From positions 1 through 64,000 of the forward strand of contig JBDLJD010000001.1 in the NCBI GenBank assembly GCA_039714495.1: a stretch of 64,000 nucleotides of DNA, written 5' to 3'. A program made the position numbers and the translations under genes. Source of the DNA: JAJDNW01 sp039714495. Its GTDB lineage: Bacteria; Desulfobacterota; Desulfobacteria; Desulfobacterales; B30-G6. This document shows, in pieces, positions 61,867-64,000 of this stretch; within the stretch, counting starts at the first letter, position 1, and each line of letters opens with the position of its first letter. Under the pieces are notes generated by a model that was given only the letters and a program-made list of their open reading frames with translations, had not been told where the DNA came from and did no database searches.

Positions 61867-64000
61867 ATGATACCAAAAAGCATTCAAGATCTCTTACCCC
61901 TTGTGGAGCGGCCCAGCCGCTATCTGGGCAGTGAAATCAACACGATTCGCAAGGATCTGTCGCAAACAGCACTTACGTTTGCGCTTGCATTTCCCGATCT
62001 CTATGAAATCGGAACATCCCATTTCGGTGTTCAGATTCTATACCATGTTCTGAACGGACATCCGAATATTGCCGCGGAAAGGGTGTTTGCCCCGGCCGAA
62101 GACGTGGAGGCGCTGCTGCGTTCGACCCAAACACCTCTCACCAGTCTCGAAACCCATACCCCCTTGAACAATTTCGACATAATCGGTTTCAGCCTGTTGT
62201 ATGAACTGAATTACACTAATATTTTAACCATACTGGACCTGGCCGGGATTCCCTTTTTTGCCCGTGACCGGGACCCGGCCTTTCCGCTTGTGGTGGGCGG
62301 GGGGCCTTGTGCCTGTAATCCGGAGCCGTTGGCTGATTTTTTCGATGCGTTTGTCATCGGAGATGGCGAGGAGGCGGTCCTCGAGATGGCGGAAGCCTGG
62401 CTTGCGCAAAAAAAAGCCGGTGCTGTTGACAGGGCCGCGGTCCTTGATGCCTGGTCTTCCATTACCGGTGTGTATATACCGGCCAGGTTCCCCGTACGCT
62501 ATAGCCCGTCTGGTTTTCAGGCGCTCGATCAGCCTTTTCAGGAAGCCGATCAAAAACCCGCAACGGTTAAAAGGGCCGTTCTGGCCGATCTGAACGGTGC
62601 CGCATTTCCAGCGACCCCGATTCTTCCCTTTGGAAGACCGGTTCACGATCGACTGCGGCTCGAGGTTTCCAGGGGGTGTACCAGGGGATGCCGGTTCTGT
62701 CAGGCGGGTATGATCTACCGTCCTGTCAGGGAGCGTTCGGAGGCGACCCTCATGAACATGTCCCGGGCATCCCTGGACAGCACCGGTTATGAAGATATTT
62801 CCCTGCTTTCTCTCAGTACCGGCGATTACAGTTGTATCGCGTCTCTCATGGCCGGGCTTATGGATGCGAACGCATCAAATCACACGGCCGTATCCCTGCC
62901 GTCTTTGAGGGCCGGGACGCTGACGCCGGAGTTGATGGCGCATATAAAAAGGGTTCGGAAAACCGGTTTTACCATTGCCCCCGAAGCCGGGAGCCAGCGG
63001 TTGAGAAATGTGATCAATAAAAACATAAGCCGGGAAGAAATTCTTGTAACGGTAAAAAATGCGTTCGGTCTGGGGTGGCAGGTAATCAAGCTCTATTTTA
63101 TGATCGGCCTGCCTACGGAAACAGATCAGGATCTTGAGGGAATTGTCGAACTTGTGGAAGACTTGAGGAAAATTAAGGGCCACAAGGGACGACCGGGCAA
63201 GATCAATGTCAGTGTTACCACCTTTATTCCCAAACCCCACACGCCGTTTCAATGGCACTCTCAGATTTCGCTTGAGGAATCCAGGGAAAAAATCAACTGG
63301 CTGAGGGCCCGCTTGAAAAAGCCCGGGGTTCAGTTCAAGTGGCAGAATCCGGATGTCAGTTTTCTCGAAGGGCTTTGGGCCCGCGGCGATCGACGGCTGT
63401 CAAAACTACTGATTACAGCATACCAGAAAGGCTGCCGCTTCGACGGCTGGAGTGACCATTTCAATTTCCGGGTGTGGGAGACCGCCTTTTCCGAAGCGGG
63501 TATGGATGTTCCTTTTTATGTAAATCGAAAAAGGGATCTGGATGAACCGCTTCCCTGGGACCATATAGATATGAGGGTGCATAAGTCCTTTCTGGTACAA
63601 GAGTGGCAGGCTGCCCATGATGAGCGGGTGGTTTTGGATTGCCGGTGGAATCCGTGCAACGACTGTGGTGTCTGTGATTTTGAAACCATTCAGCCCCGCC
63701 TGCACGAGCGGTGTGAAAATCGGTCCGTGACCCACACCGCAGTGGTCGAGAACGAGCCGGGATTCTACAAGGTCTTTGAACTGGCCTATTCCAAAACCGG
63801 CAGCGCAAAGTACTTTGCCCACCTGGAGTTGGCCAATATCATGATACGCGCCCTGAGGCGCGCCAGGATCCCCGTGAAATATTCCGAGGGGTATCATCCC
63901 ATGCCTAAAATCTCCTTTGACGACCCCCTGCCTGTTGGCATCGAGAGTCTCAAAGAGCGGCTTTTTATCACCGTCCCCGGGCACCTGGACGGCAAGGATA
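61867..64000 (+). CDS. TIGR03960-type radical SAM protein (partial, runs off the window)
   Basis: At least 711 codons without a stop. The N-terminus (PSRYLGSEINTI, FALAFPDLYEIGTSHFG, VVGGGPCACNPEP, GDGEEAV) is a B12-binding-like domain. The radical SAM motif C271-x3-C275-x2-C278 (RGCTRGCRFCQAG) and a TIM-barrel follow. From about residue 600 a radical-SAM-linked domain begins (Cys-rich RWNPCNDCGVCDFE, then KTGSAKYFAHLELANIMIRALRRARIPVKYSEGYHPMPKISF), which in many genomes is a separate TIGR03936 protein. The function is unknown; it is commonly found near rng and rplU. No strong ribosome-binding site is seen before ATG 61867. Confidence 0.85.
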   Translation, partial: MIPKSIQDLLPLVERPSRYLGSEINTIRKDLSQTALTFALAFPDLYEIGTSHFGVQILYHVLNGHPNIAAERVFAPAEDVEALLRSTQTPLTSLETHTPLNNFDIIGFSLLYELNYTNILTILDLAGIPFFARDRDPAFPLVVGGGPCACNPEPLADFFDAFVIGDGEEAVLEMAEAWLAQKKAGAVDRAAVLDAWSSITGVYIPARFPVRYSPSGFQALDQPFQEADQKPATVKRAVLADLNGAAFPATPILPFGRPVHDRLRLEVSRGCTRGCRFCQAGMIYRPVRERSEATLMNMSRASLDSTGYEDISLLSLSTGDYSCIASLMAGLMDANASNHTAVSLPSLRAGTLTPELMAHIKRVRKTGFTIAPEAGSQRLRNVINKNISREEILVTVKNAFGLGWQVIKLYFMIGLPTETDQDLEGIVELVEDLRKIKGHKGRPGKINVSVTTFIPKPHTPFQWHSQISLEESREKINWLRARLKKPGVQFKWQNPDVSFLEGLWARGDRRLSKLLITAYQKGCRFDGWSDHFNFRVWETAFSEAGMDVPFYVNRKRDLDEPLPWDHIDMRVHKSFLVQEWQAAHDERVVLDCRWNPCNDCGVCDFETIQPRLHERCENRSVTHTAVVENEPGFYKVFELAYSKTGSAKYFAHLELANIMIRALRRARIPVKYSEGYHPMPKISFDDPLPVGIESLKERLFITVPGHLDGKD

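Overview
This 64 kb window looks like the chromosome of an anaerobic, probably sulfate-reducing member of the Desulfobacterota (Desulfobacterales-like). That is an inference from gene content: a tungsten aldehyde:ferredoxin oxidoreductase with an AprA-like flavoprotein, several cobalamin-type radical SAM enzymes, a TIGR03960-type radical SAM protein, Tdh/Kbl threonine catabolism, and many short dispersed palindromic repeats. No rRNA, tRNA, CRISPR array, prophage or intact insertion sequence was seen.

Region 1 (1-7.9 kb) starts with a short ketosynthase-like chain-length factor whose active-site Cys is replaced by Gln. A minus-strand trio follows: AOR, a GltD-like FAD/Fe-S oxidoreductase and an AprA-like flavoprotein. 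A class III aminotransferase is divergent from it. A piece of a second class III aminotransferase is left in frame in front of the AOR.

Region 2 (8.0-27.7 kb) is the most interesting part. It is a large lipid/polyene locus with nearly all parts of an aryl-polyene (APE) type pathway: ketosynthases, two ACPs, two hot-dog dehydratases, a ketoreductase, a thioesterase, LolA and DUF3261 outer-membrane delivery proteins, an MMPL exporter, acyltransferases and a glycosyltransferase. It also has several unusual features: a KS-KS' didomain protein, an MMPL-methyltransferase fusion, a DhaL-DegV (FakA-FakB-like) fusion, a polysaccharide deacetylase and two cobalamin-type radical SAM enzymes. No aromatic ammonia-lyase or acyl-AMP ligase is visible. 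Starter unit and product are therefore open: APE-like, ladderane-like or something else.

Region 3 (28-45.5 kb) is mostly core metabolism: a metallophosphoesterase, threonine catabolism (kbl, tdh and a frameshifted Lrp/AsnC regulator), aspartate kinase with a mevalonate-kinase-like GHMP kinase and a DHH phosphoesterase, a HAD phosphatase, an iron(III)-type ABC importer, ilvE, a UDP-glucose pyrophosphorylase and a tandem universal stress protein.

Region 4 (45.5-64 kb) holds a complete phage-shock module (pspABC with divergent pspF and a good sigma-54 promoter), a lytic transglycosylase, a PHP-UvrD fusion helicase and dnaN-gyrB. It continues with a FabH-like enzyme carrying a large insertion, divergent from a thymidylate-synthase-like gene, then asnS, a DegP/Do protease and the 5' part of a fused radical SAM gene that runs off the window.

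Across the window there are at least three families of short dispersed repeats and many strong intergenic palindromes. All assignments come from reading motifs by eye; no database search was run.
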